A stretch of 40,345 bases of DNA. It comes from an uncultured SAR116 cluster alpha proteobacterium. Its GTDB lineage: Bacteria > Pseudomonadota > Alphaproteobacteria > Puniceispirillales > Marisalimonadaceae. Location: the NCBI GenBank assembly GCA_902615325.1, contig CACMOJ010000015.1, forward strand, positions 1 through 40,345, given 5' to 3'. The position numbers and the translations under genes are program-made. Positions 1 through 8,124 of the stretch are shown here, piece by piece. Positions within the stretch are counted from its first letter, which is position 1. The number at the start of each line of letters is the position of its first letter. The notes under the pieces were generated by a model. The model was not told where the DNA came from. It did no database searches and worked only from the letters and a program-made list of their open reading frames with translations.

Positions 1-433
1 TTATTGATTGTAAATCTGTTCCACAATCTGGTTCTGTTAAAGCAATACCACCTCTTAATTCTCCTGTTGCAAATTTAGGCAAATAAAAATTTTTCATTTC
101 ATCAGTGCCAAACTTTTCTACAGCAGCACACATAATTAAATGGGAATTAAAAATACCAGATACCGACATCCAAACAGATGAAACATTTTCTACAATTTTA
201 GAATAAGTAACAGCAGACAAACCTAATCCGCCATAATCTTCAGATATAGTTGCTCCAAAAAGACCTAGCTCAGCCATTTTGTCAGCTATGTCTTGAGGAT
301 ATTTATCCTCAGCTTCAAATTCTTTAACATAAGGTTTTACATCTTTTTCTAAAAACTTATCTATGCTACTAAGAATAAGTTTATCATTTTCAGAAGTATC
401 CAAATTTATTTTTGCTAGTTTCTGATCGTCCAT
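1..433 (-). CDS. Acyl-CoA dehydrogenase, N-terminal part (runs off window)
   Basis: The reading frame starts at an ATG at 433 and stays open to the window edge, giving 144 codons of the N-terminal half of an acyl-CoA dehydrogenase. It begins MDDQKLAKINLDTSEN and has the helical N-domain followed by the LTEPDCGTD motif near residue 134, which corresponds to the family's LTEPxxGSD substrate/FAD-loop motif. The family oxidises acyl-CoA to 2-enoyl-CoA with FAD and passes electrons to ETF. The frameshifted MmgE/PrpD gene lies 20 bp upstream in the same direction, so the two are probably cotranscribed. The substrate cannot be told because the catalytic Glu lies outside the window. A glutaryl-CoA-dehydrogenase-like role would suit the neighbourhood, but that is a guess. 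Confidence 0.9.
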   Translation of the reverse strand, partial: MDDQKLAKINLDTSENDKLILSSIDKFLEKDVKPYVKEFEAEDKYPQDIADKMAELGLFGATISEDYGGLGLSAVTYSKIVENVSSVWMSVSGIFNSHLIMCAAVEKFGTDEMKNFYLPKFATGELRGGIALTEPDCGTDLQSI

Positions 434-453
434 TTAGTTTCTCTCTTTCTTAT

Positions 454-1828
454 TTAATTGCTTAATTCAAATAATGAATCTATGCTGTTCGCATTATCTA
501 GTTTAAGCATGAAATTTTTAAGTTCATCAGATTTTTCTGTTTTTAAGTATGGCTCTACAAGACCATCAAATTTCTCAATAAACTCATCTTGGGTCATGAA
601 ATTTTCTGGATCACCTTTTGGAATTTTTATAAATCTTTCATACTCTTTACCATTAACTTTAATTTTAACATTCGCACTCATATGTTCTGGGCAAAATTCT
701 TCAGCCTTTTTTGTCGTGAGCAGTTTTTATTCTTTTACATAGAGATAGAGTTTCATTATCAATTAAACTATTTTTATAATCATCCCATACAAAACTTCCA
801 TTTTTTGCAGCTATAGCTGCACAAAAAGGCATTGAAAATTGTCCATCAACTATATTCTTAGGATTTCTTTTTTCTTCTAAAGGAACACCGATAATATTTA
901 ATGCTGTATTTGATAATCCAATTTCAACATCTTCTAGCTCTTTAAAATTAAAACCTATTTCTTCTTTAAGTTCTAATAATCCATCTATTGCTGCATGACT
1001 GTATCTACACGATGGATAGGGCTTTACACCTAAATTAAGAGTTTCAAAATTTTCACCTAAAGCATTTAAGGCTTTTTTAGAATCTCCACCAGAAACAAAA
1101 GAATTTAAATATCCCCATTTACCCTCAAAAGCTTGTTGTGGGCCTTTAAAACCCTCCAAAGCTAAAACAGCACATTTTAATCCATTTTGGGCAGCTTGAC
1201 CAACATGTGATCTTTTTGTCCAAGATCCATCGTTTAAAAATTCCATTGAACCCGATGACTGACTTAAGGCTATACCAAAGGCTGAAATAAATTGATCTTT
1301 ATTTAATCCCAAAATATGACCAGTTGCTGCAACAGCTCCAAAAATGCCACAAGTGGCAGTTGGATGAAATCCTCTATTATAATGTTTAGATGCTCCACCT
1401 GCCAACCCAAGTCTTATTTGAATTTCATAACCTATAACACAAGCTGTTATTAATTGTTGTCCTGAACAATTTTTCATTTGTGCAGCTGAAAGAGCAGCAG
1501 ATAAAATTGGTGCACTTGAATGAAGAGAAGCTTCAGTATGAGTATCATCAAAATCTAGAGAATGTGCTAGAGTACCATTAATTAAAGCAGCAGCAGACGG
1601 TGCATAATTGTTTTTATCTGAAAAAACTTTACAATTACCATTATCCAAATCTAATGTTTGAATTGCTTTTATCAAACTTTCTGTTGATTCAGCATCATGC
1701 CTTGCTCTGATAATAATTCCAACAGTATCTAAAATAAGTAGTTTAGTTCTTTCAACTACATCTTTAGGTAATTTTTCAAATTTAATATTTTCACAAAATT
1801 CAGCTAATTTTTCTGTTAATTTTTCCAT
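454..1828 (-). pseudogene. MmgE/PrpD family protein, interrupted by a one-base frameshift
   Basis: Two frames make up one MmgE/PrpD protein. The first piece (1828 to 701) contains the family motifs LDFDDTH and GFHPTATCG, a Lys in WTKRSHVG and KPYPSC...H. The second piece (681 to 454 as a free ORF) is the typical C-terminal tail with an NFMTQDEFIEKF segment. The first frame ends KTAHDKKG-stop. Removing one base from the six-base T run at 707-712 joins the pieces through KKAEEFCPEHM, so the extra base is the only lesion seen. MmgE/PrpD enzymes include 2-methylcitrate dehydratase and cis-aconitate decarboxylase. A TTG start at 1837 is possible, but the ATG at 1828 is the more ordinary choice. 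The cause could be real decay or a homopolymer sequencing error. Confidence 0.85.
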
Positions 1829-1909
1829 ATCTCTCAACTTGTATTTATTGCAGTTAAGTTATAATGTTATTATTTATTAAATTTTTTTCAATTTATTTAA
1901 TTTTTTTTT

Positions 1910-3187
1910 ATGACTGAACCATTTGAATTAACTGCTACAAAAGCTCTTGAATTAATTGATAAAAATAAACTTTCATATTTAGAATGGATTGAAAGTTGTT
2001 TAGGAAGAATAAAAACAAGAGAACCTTTTATTAAAGCCTTTTCCTATATTGATTATACGAGACCAATCGAATTAGCAAAAAAATGTGATCAAATAAAAAA
2101 GAAAAATTTTGGAATACCATTTGCTGCAAAAGACATTATTGATATTGAAGGTATGCCGACACAGATGGGAACATCTTTTTATTCGGAAAATATCCCAAAA
2201 AGAGATGCTGGAAGTGTCGCAATCGCTAAACACTATGGCTGTATTCCTATTGGTAAGACAGTGACTACTGAACTGGGTCACAGACACCCTGGCCCAACTG
2301 TTAATCCTCATAATCATGAACTTACCCCAGGTGGATCTAGCTCTGGTTCAGCTGCCGCAGTAGCAGAAAATATGGTACCTATCGCTTTTGGAACTCAAAC
2401 AACTGGTTCTATTATAAGACCTGCAGCTTATTGTGGAGTTATAGGCTATAAGCCAACTTATGGAGATTTTGATAAATCAGGAATTTTACCAAACTCACCA
2501 TCTATAGATACTTTAGGTCTTATGGCTAGATCGATAGAAGATATACTTAGTATGAGGAATATTTTAATAGAAGAAGAATGTTTATTAAATGAAAATTTAA
2601 ATATTAATGATATTAGGTTTGCATTCGTTAAAACTCCTTACTGGGATAAAATAGATGATGATACTAAATTAAATCTAGAAAATTTTATTTCTAATCTGAG
2701 AAAATCAAACGCAAATGTAGAAGAAATAGATTTAAATAATTTAATTTTAGAGTCTAGTGAAATACATAAAAAAATAAGTGGCTATGAATTTAAAAGATCT
2801 ATTTCCGCCGAACGTTTTCACCACTATAATGAACTAAGTGATATCCTAAGAAATGGAAGGCTTAGTGACGGTGAAAGTATGTCATTAAGTGATTACCATT
2901 ATTTATTTGATCAACTTGAAAGACATAAACATATGATTAATAACAAGATATCTTCTTATGACTGTATAATATCACCGAGTGCTCTAGGCGAAGCACTAAA
3001 TGGTTTAGAATATACAGGCTCACCAGTGTTAAATACGACTTGGACTTTATTAGGATTACCATCGATAACACTACCAATGTTTACAAGCAAAAATAATTTA
3101 CCAATAGGTTGTCAATTTATTTCAAAGAAGGCTGATGATAATAACCTTTTAAGTATTTCAAAAAAGATACTCTTAAAATTTAGCTAG
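1910..3187 (+). CDS. Amidase (amidase signature family)
   Basis: A 425-residue protein carrying the amidase-signature catalytic set: Lys74 in FAAKD, the Gly/Ser-rich loop GGSSSGS at 141-147, and the nucleophile Ser167 in TTGSIIRPA, followed by CGVIGYKPTYG. These enzymes hydrolyse amides in the cytoplasm by a Ser-cisSer-Lys mechanism. No gatB or gatC is nearby, and the length is below a typical GatA, so a catabolic amidase is more likely than the tRNA amidotransferase subunit. The gene stands alone on the plus strand between two minus-strand groups. Its TAG stop overlaps the dctM stop over four bases at 3184-3187. No Shine-Dalgarno sequence is visible before the ATG; the leader is a poly-T stretch. 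The substrate is unknown. Confidence 0.88.
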   Translation: MTEPFELTATKALELIDKNKLSYLEWIESCLGRIKTREPFIKAFSYIDYTRPIELAKKCDQIKKKNFGIPFAAKDIIDIEGMPTQMGTSFYSENIPKRDAGSVAIAKHYGCIPIGKTVTTELGHRHPGPTVNPHNHELTPGGSSSGSAAAVAENMVPIAFGTQTTGSIIRPAAYCGVIGYKPTYGDFDKSGILPNSPSIDTLGLMARSIEDILSMRNILIEEECLLNENLNINDIRFAFVKTPYWDKIDDDTKLNLENFISNLRKSNANVEEIDLNNLILESSEIHKKISGYEFKRSISAERFHHYNELSDILRNGRLSDGESMSLSDYHYLFDQLERHKHMINNKISSYDCIISPSALGEALNGLEYTGSPVLNTTWTLLGLPSITLPMFTSKNNLPIGCQFISKKADDNNLLSISKKILLKFS

Positions 3188-4467
3188 CCAAAATGAGAAG
3201 TTATTAATAATGAAGGTAAAGTAAGAGCTAAAGCAGGAAATAAAAGTACTATTATTAAAACAACTGTATCTGAAATACAAAATGGGAATGAACCTCTAAT
3301 TACAGTCGTTACAGGTAATTTTGTGACACCACTTACTGCAAATAAGTTAAGTCCAACTGGTGGAATTACACTTCCGATTTCTATACATAAAGCTGTTAAA
3401 ATTCCAAGGTGTACAGGATCAACTCCAAGTGCTAATGCAACGGGAAAATAAATAGGTACTGTTAAAACTAAAATTGCAACACCTGTTAAAAACATAGATA
3501 AAAATAGTAAAGAACCCATTAAAGCAAACAAAAATCCAAGCCTTGATAAACCTAACGTACCAGCCCATTCTGCAATCATCTGAGGCCATCCCATATTAGC
3601 GAGATAAAATTGGAATATGCCTACACATCCTAACAAAAAGAAAACTACAGCTGTTAAATTCATAGTCCTTACCGTCGTTGGCATTAATTCTTTAAAAAAA
3701 GTCTTTCTTTTAAAAATCAGACCATAAAATAATGCGTAACTGGCAGCAGCAGCACCTGCTTCTGTTGGAGTAAATACTCCTCCATAAAGTCCACCTAAAA
3801 TTATAACTGGCATCAACAAAGCTGGCCACGCATCTTTAAATGAAATCCAAACCTCACACAAGTCAAATTTTCCTCGAGGTAATTTTATAAATAGTGAAAC
3901 GCTAATGATTATAACTGCATCACTTATTGCTAACATTATGCCAGGCACAATACCTGCAAAAAATAAATCAATAATTGATATCTCTGTAATAACACCAAAC
4001 AAAATGAGAGTAATACTTGGTGGTATCAATAAAGCTATCCCGCCAGCTGAGGCAATTACACCAGCTGCCATCCATTTGGGGTAACCTCTTTTTACAAGCT
4101 CCGGATATGCAATAACACTCATTGCTGCTGCCATAGCTGTTGAAGAACCTGATATTGCCCCAAATAAAACTGCTGCTAAAAGTGTTGCATATGCAAAACC
4201 ACCTGGAACCCAACCAACTAAAGAATCAGCAAATCTAAATAAACCTGCTACTAGGCCTGTTCTTTCCATTAAAAAACCAGCATAAATAAAAAAAGGTATT
4301 GCTACTAAGGTATATTTAGTTAGAAAGCTAAAAAAAGCCTCAAACAAAGTACTGTAAGTTAGAAAATCATCAAATAATACACCAATCGCAGTAGCACCAG
4401 CTAACGAGATTCCAATAGGAACTCCAGCAAATAAAAGCATGAATAATGTACTACCTAAACTCCACAT
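3184..4467 (-). CDS. dctM: TRAP transporter large membrane subunit (DctM)
   Basis: A 427-residue, strongly hydrophobic protein with the many transmembrane helices expected of the TRAP DctM subunit, which forms the ion-coupled translocation pathway in the inner membrane. Family features include GAISGSSTAMAAAMS near residue 100, GVITEISIIDLFFAGIVPG in the middle and the C-terminal VIPPVGLNLFAVSG. It is the last gene of dctP-dctQ-dctM on the minus strand, 13 bp after dctQ. The complete system imports an organic acid with Na+ or H+. Given the CoA-transferase, hydratases and lyase upstream on the same strand, a dicarboxylate is the likely cargo, by inference. Confidence 0.95.
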   Translation of the reverse strand: MWSLGSTLFMLLFAGVPIGISLAGATAIGVLFDDFLTYSTLFEAFFSFLTKYTLVAIPFFIYAGFLMERTGLVAGLFRFADSLVGWVPGGFAYATLLAAVLFGAISGSSTAMAAAMSVIAYPELVKRGYPKWMAAGVIASAGGIALLIPPSITLILFGVITEISIIDLFFAGIVPGIMLAISDAVIIISVSLFIKLPRGKFDLCEVWISFKDAWPALLMPVIILGGLYGGVFTPTEAGAAAASYALFYGLIFKRKTFFKELMPTTVRTMNLTAVVFFLLGCVGIFQFYLANMGWPQMIAEWAGTLGLSRLGFLFALMGSLLFLSMFLTGVAILVLTVPIYFPVALALGVDPVHLGILTALCIEIGSVIPPVGLNLFAVSGVTKLPVTTVIRGSFPFCISDTVVLIIVLLFPALALTLPSLLITSHFG

Positions 4468-4480
4468 AACAATTATCTAT

Positions 4481-5032
4481 CTAAACATCCGTTGATAATT
4501 CAACTTTTTCTGTAAAATGATCACCTTTAATATAGCTATGAATATCTTCAATAATTTGTAAAAAGGCTACGAGTGACATTAAACCTAAGCCTATTGCTAA
4601 ACAAGTATGAAACGGCCACATATAAAAAAATAGACTTTCTGACAATTCACTTATTTTAATTGAATATTGTATAGTAGATATAGCTGTATAAGTTAATGAA
4701 GCACAAAAAATACAAACTGTAGTTGAAACAAAGATTTTAGCAAATCCAATTAATCTGAAAAACTTATAAGCACTCAATAATTGAAGTACAGCACTCATGA
4801 CTAAATGCCCTCTTTTAATTTGTGTTACACAAATGAAAAAAGCAACTGAGCACATTGTAGCATAAATAACTGCATCCTGACCCCACTCAAAGACAACACC
4901 CAAAATATATCTTCTAAAAATTTCAGCTAAAGCGAATAAGGTTACACCTATCATTAATAGAGCTGATAAAGTCCCTAAGATCTTCTCGATCCAGAGCTTA
5001 ATCAATTCAGAAATTTGATAGAAGTTTTTCAT
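4481..5032 (-). CDS. dctQ: TRAP transporter small membrane subunit (DctQ)
   Basis: A 183-residue protein with four predicted membrane helices and the DctQ pattern of a conserved helix containing FRRYILG near residue 42, followed by WGQDAVIYATMCSVAFF. DctQ is the small integral subunit that pairs with DctM and docks the binding protein. It sits between dctP and dctM. A hairpin terminator lies in the 47-bp gap separating it from dctP, so dctQM is probably expressed at a lower level than dctP. No good ribosome-binding site is visible in front of the ATG at 5032, which would further reduce translation. Confidence 0.9.
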   Translation of the reverse strand: MKNFYQISELIKLWIEKILGTLSALLMIGVTLFALAEIFRRYILGVVFEWGQDAVIYATMCSVAFFICVTQIKRGHLVMSAVLQLLSAYKFFRLIGFAKIFVSTTVCIFCASLTYTAISTIQYSIKISELSESLFFYMWPFHTCLAIGLGLMSLVAFLQIIEDIHSYIKGDHFTEKVELSTDV

Positions 5033-5043
5033 AATTAATCTAA

Positions 5044-5072
5044 AAAAGGCCTAAAAAAAATTTAGGCCTTTT
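5044..5072 (-). terminator. Intra-operon hairpin terminator/attenuator between dctP and dctQ
   Basis: A perfect 12-bp inverted repeat (arms 5044-5055 and 5061-5072, core AAAAGGCCTAAA) with a 5-base loop. On the minus strand the second arm runs into a T tract. It lies 7 bases past the dctP stop and 11 bases before the dctQ start. The geometry fits an intrinsic terminator that stops part of the transcripts after dctP. Confidence 0.8.
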
Positions 5073-5079
5073 GATAAAG

Positions 5080-6249
5080 TTACTTTCGTGACTTCTTTTT
5101 ATATAGAGCTGTTCCTTTTGCAAATTTTGCAAAGTCTGCAGCAAAGGCAGAACAATCTGTCTTTTCCAGTGGATCTGATCCTAACGGATTTGCTTTAACT
5201 AAATCAGCGGCTTCTGCTGTGAATTGATCAACCATTTTATCACCAGTTGCATCAACTTTAGTTTTAATCCAGTTATTTGTAGCACCACCTTCAGCCTTTT
5301 GTAAAACGCCAGCTTCTGATGGATTCATTACATAAATACCAGGCTTAGACTTATCTGTTACTTTATACTTATCAACAAGTCTTTTATCATTGCAAAAGTT
5401 AATTGCCTTTTGATATGGAATAAAGTCATTAACAATGATATCAGCTAAAGCTTTTTGTTGAGCTTTAGATAGTGATGACCACCATTTGTTTGAAGCACCA
5501 ATCCAATAGTAATCACCAACGATACCATTGATTCCAGCTACAGTAAAATATGGAGCTTGCTCTTTTGTTGCATTAAATCCACCTAAACTTGTTAATAATC
5601 CATCAATTACTCCAGTTTGAAGTGCTGGTGGAACATCTCCAAATGACATTGTAGTTGGATTAGCACCTAATGATCCAAGTAATGCATTTTCAGCTGGTCC
5701 CATACTTCTGATTTTTTTACCTTTGAAGTCAGCTGGAACAAGCATTCTACTTTTAACAGCTCCAGCACCCATATACATACTTAAGTGACCAGAACCAAAA
5801 ATTGTAATTCCATGCTTATCATTAAATACCTTCTTTAACTGAGCAAAAGTTTTTGTACCGTCTAGTCCATTGATAGCACCAGGAGTAGTTAATTTACCAG
5901 CTCCTACAATTGTATTTGCTAAAGGCTCAACTGAAGAAGTTTTACCAAACTGTCCAGTCATCATTTCTAGATTACCTTTTGTTAAGGCCTGTGTACCTTT
6001 TGGCACATTATAAAGTGATTTAGCCCAGTAAATTTGTACTTTACTTCCTGGAATTTTCTTTTCAACTTGCTCTGCAAAAAACATTTCTGCAATAGCTGCA
6101 GGATGTGGCGGACCAGAGTGGTCTGATGCCCATCTCATTTTAATTGGTTCAACTTTACCGTGTCCATCTGCGATAGCATTTGTTGAACCTAATGAAAATA
6201 CAGCTGCAATTGTAGCAACTGCTGTCATTAATTTCTTATCTAATCTCAT
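5080..6249 (-). CDS. dctP: TRAP transporter solute-binding protein (DctP)
   Basis: A 389-residue periplasmic binding protein with a cleavable signal peptide (MRLDKKLMTAVATIAAVFSL, cleavage likely after AIA near residue 27). It carries the DctP core: KIRSMGPAENALLGSLGANP near residues 180-200, where the Arg normally salt-bridges the ligand carboxylate, followed by GVIDGLL. It captures the substrate and delivers it to DctQM. A strong GGAGGAAA ribosome-binding site precedes the ATG, and a hairpin terminator follows the stop, both consistent with high expression of the binding protein. At 389 residues it is longer than the roughly 330 usual for the family, with extra C-terminal sequence including a Cys. 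The ligand is unknown; dicarboxylate is inferred from neighbours. Confidence 0.95.
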   Translation of the reverse strand: MRLDKKLMTAVATIAAVFSLGSTNAIADGHGKVEPIKMRWASDHSGPPHPAAIAEMFFAEQVEKKIPGSKVQIYWAKSLYNVPKGTQALTKGNLEMMTGQFGKTSSVEPLANTIVGAGKLTTPGAINGLDGTKTFAQLKKVFNDKHGITIFGSGHLSMYMGAGAVKSRMLVPADFKGKKIRSMGPAENALLGSLGANPTTMSFGDVPPALQTGVIDGLLTSLGGFNATKEQAPYFTVAGINGIVGDYYWIGASNKWWSSLSKAQQKALADIIVNDFIPYQKAINFCNDKRLVDKYKVTDKSKPGIYVMNPSEAGVLQKAEGGATNNWIKTKVDATGDKMVDQFTAEAADLVKANPLGSDPLEKTDCSAFAADFAKFAKGTALYKKKSRK

Positions 6250-6370
6250 GAATTTTCCTCCGAAACATAGATTTTGTTAAATAATTAATTAGACACTAAA
6301 CATATAATACTATGTAATCAAAGGTTTTTTAGTTCATATGTTATATAAAAAATTAATAAAATAAATTGAA

Positions 6371-7573
6371 CTATATAATATCTTTATTTTTCAACAAGTT
6401 AATGTCTTCAATTGAGTAGCCTAACTTAGTAAATATCTCTTCATTATGTTCACCTAATTCGGGTGCTGTTTTGTCCACATGATTTTCAGTGTCGAATCTT
6501 ATTGGTGTTTTTAGTAGGCTTATGTTTTTTTTATTTTTAGTCGTTATAGTTTGAATGTTATTTCTTTCTTTAACAAATTCATTTTGAAGTGAAGACTTAA
6601 CATCTAATATTGGTGCAGCTGGAACATTACCTGCAAAAATTTTTAACCATTCTGATGTAGACTTTTTACTTAATTCTTTATCTAAAATTTCTGTTATTAG
6701 ACTTCTATTCTTCTGTCTCAGTTTAAAATTTAAAAACCTTTTATCTTCTCCCAAGTCTTTTCTATCTATGTATTCACAAAGAATAGGCCAAAAACTCTCT
6801 TTATTGCACATTAAATAGATCCAACCATCAGAAGTTTTATACAGTTGACATGGAACTAAAACGGGGTGTGCAGATCTATCTAATCTTTCTGGTTTATAAT
6901 CAGAGTTTAAGGTCCATGCAGCAACATAACTTTGATTAAACATAGCTGTATCAAAAAGACTTACATCGATATCTCTTCCAATTCCTGAATCTCTTGCGGA
7001 TAAAACACCACTCACTAAGCTAAATGCCATTGTTAATCCAGCCATGTAATCTACAATAGACAAACCAAATCTTGCGGGGGGGGCATTAGGTTCACCTGTC
7101 AATGAGAAGTACCCTGCCTCAGCTTGCATTAAATAATCATATCCTGGCCAATTCTTTCTTGGTCCTTCTCTACCATATGCAGAACAATGAGCTGCAACAA
7201 TTTTTTTATTATATTGTTTTAACTGGTCAAATGTAATTCCTAACTTTTCAGGAACGTCTCCTCTGAGATTATTGCAAACTGCATCACTTGTTTTAACTAG
7301 CTTACCTAAAATTTCTTTCCCTTCAACAGATAAAATATTAAGTGTAATGCTTTTTTTGTTTCGGTTTAATGCTTGAAAGAAGATACTTGATGCTGAATTT
7401 CTCTCTTCATCAATAAAATAAGGACCAAGTGCTCTCAAGTAGTCTCCATCAGTTCCTGCAGGTTCTATTTTTATTACCTCTGCACCTAAATCCGATAAAT
7501 ACTGAGAACCAAATGGACCTGCACCGTACTGTTCAAATGCTAAAACTTTTAATCCCTCTAGAGGCAAGCTCAT
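6371..7573 (-). CDS. CaiB/BaiF family (class III) CoA-transferase
   Basis: A 400-residue class III CoA-transferase with the N-terminal GLKVLAFEQYGAGPFGSQYLSDLGAEVIKIE Rossmann segment, the GYDYLMQAEAG region, and the candidate catalytic Asp175 in SIVDYMAG (the residue forming the mixed anhydride in formyl-CoA transferase). The tail ends with PELGEHNEEIF. Class III enzymes move CoA between organic acids in the cytoplasm. It is the last gene of the operon hydratase-PrpD-lyase-MaoC-transferase, 17 bp after the MaoC gene. In the C5-dicarboxylate reading it would activate or isomerise mesaconate/itaconate-type acids (compare Mct of Chloroflexus). A run of eight G at 7076-7083 sits just before the Asp codon. 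Confidence 0.9.
   Translation of the reverse strand: MSLPLEGLKVLAFEQYGAGPFGSQYLSDLGAEVIKIEPAGTDGDYLRALGPYFIDEERNSASSIFFQALNRNKKSITLNILSVEGKEILGKLVKTSDAVCNNLRGDVPEKLGITFDQLKQYNKKIVAAHCSAYGREGPRKNWPGYDYLMQAEAGYFSLTGEPNAPPARFGLSIVDYMAGLTMAFSLVSGVLSARDSGIGRDIDVSLFDTAMFNQSYVAAWTLNSDYKPERLDRSAHPVLVPCQLYKTSDGWIYLMCNKESFWPILCEYIDRKDLGEDKRFLNFKLRQKNRSLITEILDKELSKKSTSEWLKIFAGNVPAAPILDVKSSLQNEFVKERNNIQTITTKNKKNISLLKTPIRFDTENHVDKTAPELGEHNEEIFTKLGYSIEDINLLKNKDII
7076..7083. repeat. G8 homopolymer inside the CoA-transferase gene
   Basis: Eight consecutive G on the plus strand (C8 in the coding sense) encode part of Asn-Ala-Pro-Pro-Ala at about residues 163-167. The frame is intact at this length. This is a rare G/C run for so AT-rich a sequence and a likely slippage site. 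Confidence 0.9.
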
Positions 7574-7590
7574 TTTTTAAAACTCTCTAA

Positions 7591-8124
7591 TTATTTTGTT
7601 TTTGAAATAATTTTATCAACAACACTATGACCTCTTTTAGCAACTAAAAAAGATCTCACCATATCCATCACAATCACATTATCTTGATTCTTTCCAATAT
7701 GTCTAACTCTTACTATTCCTTGGGTTGGTCTTGATTTAGATTCTCTTTTATCAAGTACTTCTGTTTCAGAATATAAAGTATCTCCAACAAATACTGGTGC
7801 AGGTAATTTTATTTCTTCCCAACCTAAATTTGCAATTGCTTTCTGACTAGTACCACTCACGCACATGCCGGTAACCAATGATAATGTAAATGCAGAATTT
7901 ACAAGATAACGTTTAAATTCTGTTTTAGACGCATAATTAGCATCAAAATGTACAGGATGTGTATTCATTGTTAAGTTTGTGAACCAAATATTATCTGTCT
8001 CTGTAATAGTTCGACCAGGCCAATGTTCGTAAATTTCCCCTACATTGAAATCTTCAAAATATCTACCTGGATCTTCTCTATATCTATTTGGTCCAACCTT
8101 TTTTATGCCAAATAACTCACTCAT
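7591..8124 (-). CDS. MaoC family hydratase, mesaconyl-CoA-hydratase-like
   Basis: A 177-residue single-hotdog hydratase. The motif LTMNTHPVHFD contains the Asn54-x4-His59 pair, a variant of the Asp/Asn-x4-His catalytic dyad of R-specific enoyl-CoA hydratases. The start codon directly abuts the stop of the lyase gene (0 bp gap), indicating one operon. MaoC enzymes add water to 2-enoyl-CoA; members of this subgroup are associated with mesaconyl-CoA/beta-methylmalyl-CoA interconversion. Here it would feed the CitE-type lyase next to it. Function at the family level is firm, the substrate is inferred. Confidence 0.88.
   Translation of the reverse strand: MSELFGIKKVGPNRYREDPGRYFEDFNVGEIYEHWPGRTITETDNIWFTNLTMNTHPVHFDANYASKTEFKRYLVNSAFTLSLVTGMCVSGTSQKAIANLGWEEIKLPAPVFVGDTLYSETEVLDKRESKSRPTQGIVRVRHIGKNQDNVIVMDMVRSFLVAKRGHSVVDKIISKTK

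Noticed and set aside
701-720. Programmed ribosomal frameshift in the first MmgE/PrpD gene
   Set aside because: The shift needed is +1 (or -2), while an A-rich slippery run normally drives -1; no stimulatory hairpin is evident and PrpD genes are not known to use recoding. A base-count error or simple mutation is more likely.
1910-3187. GatA subunit of the Asp/Glu-tRNA amidotransferase
   Set aside because: It has the same amidase signature, but no gatB/gatC neighbours, shorter length and an altered TTGSIIRPA segment point to a stand-alone amidase.
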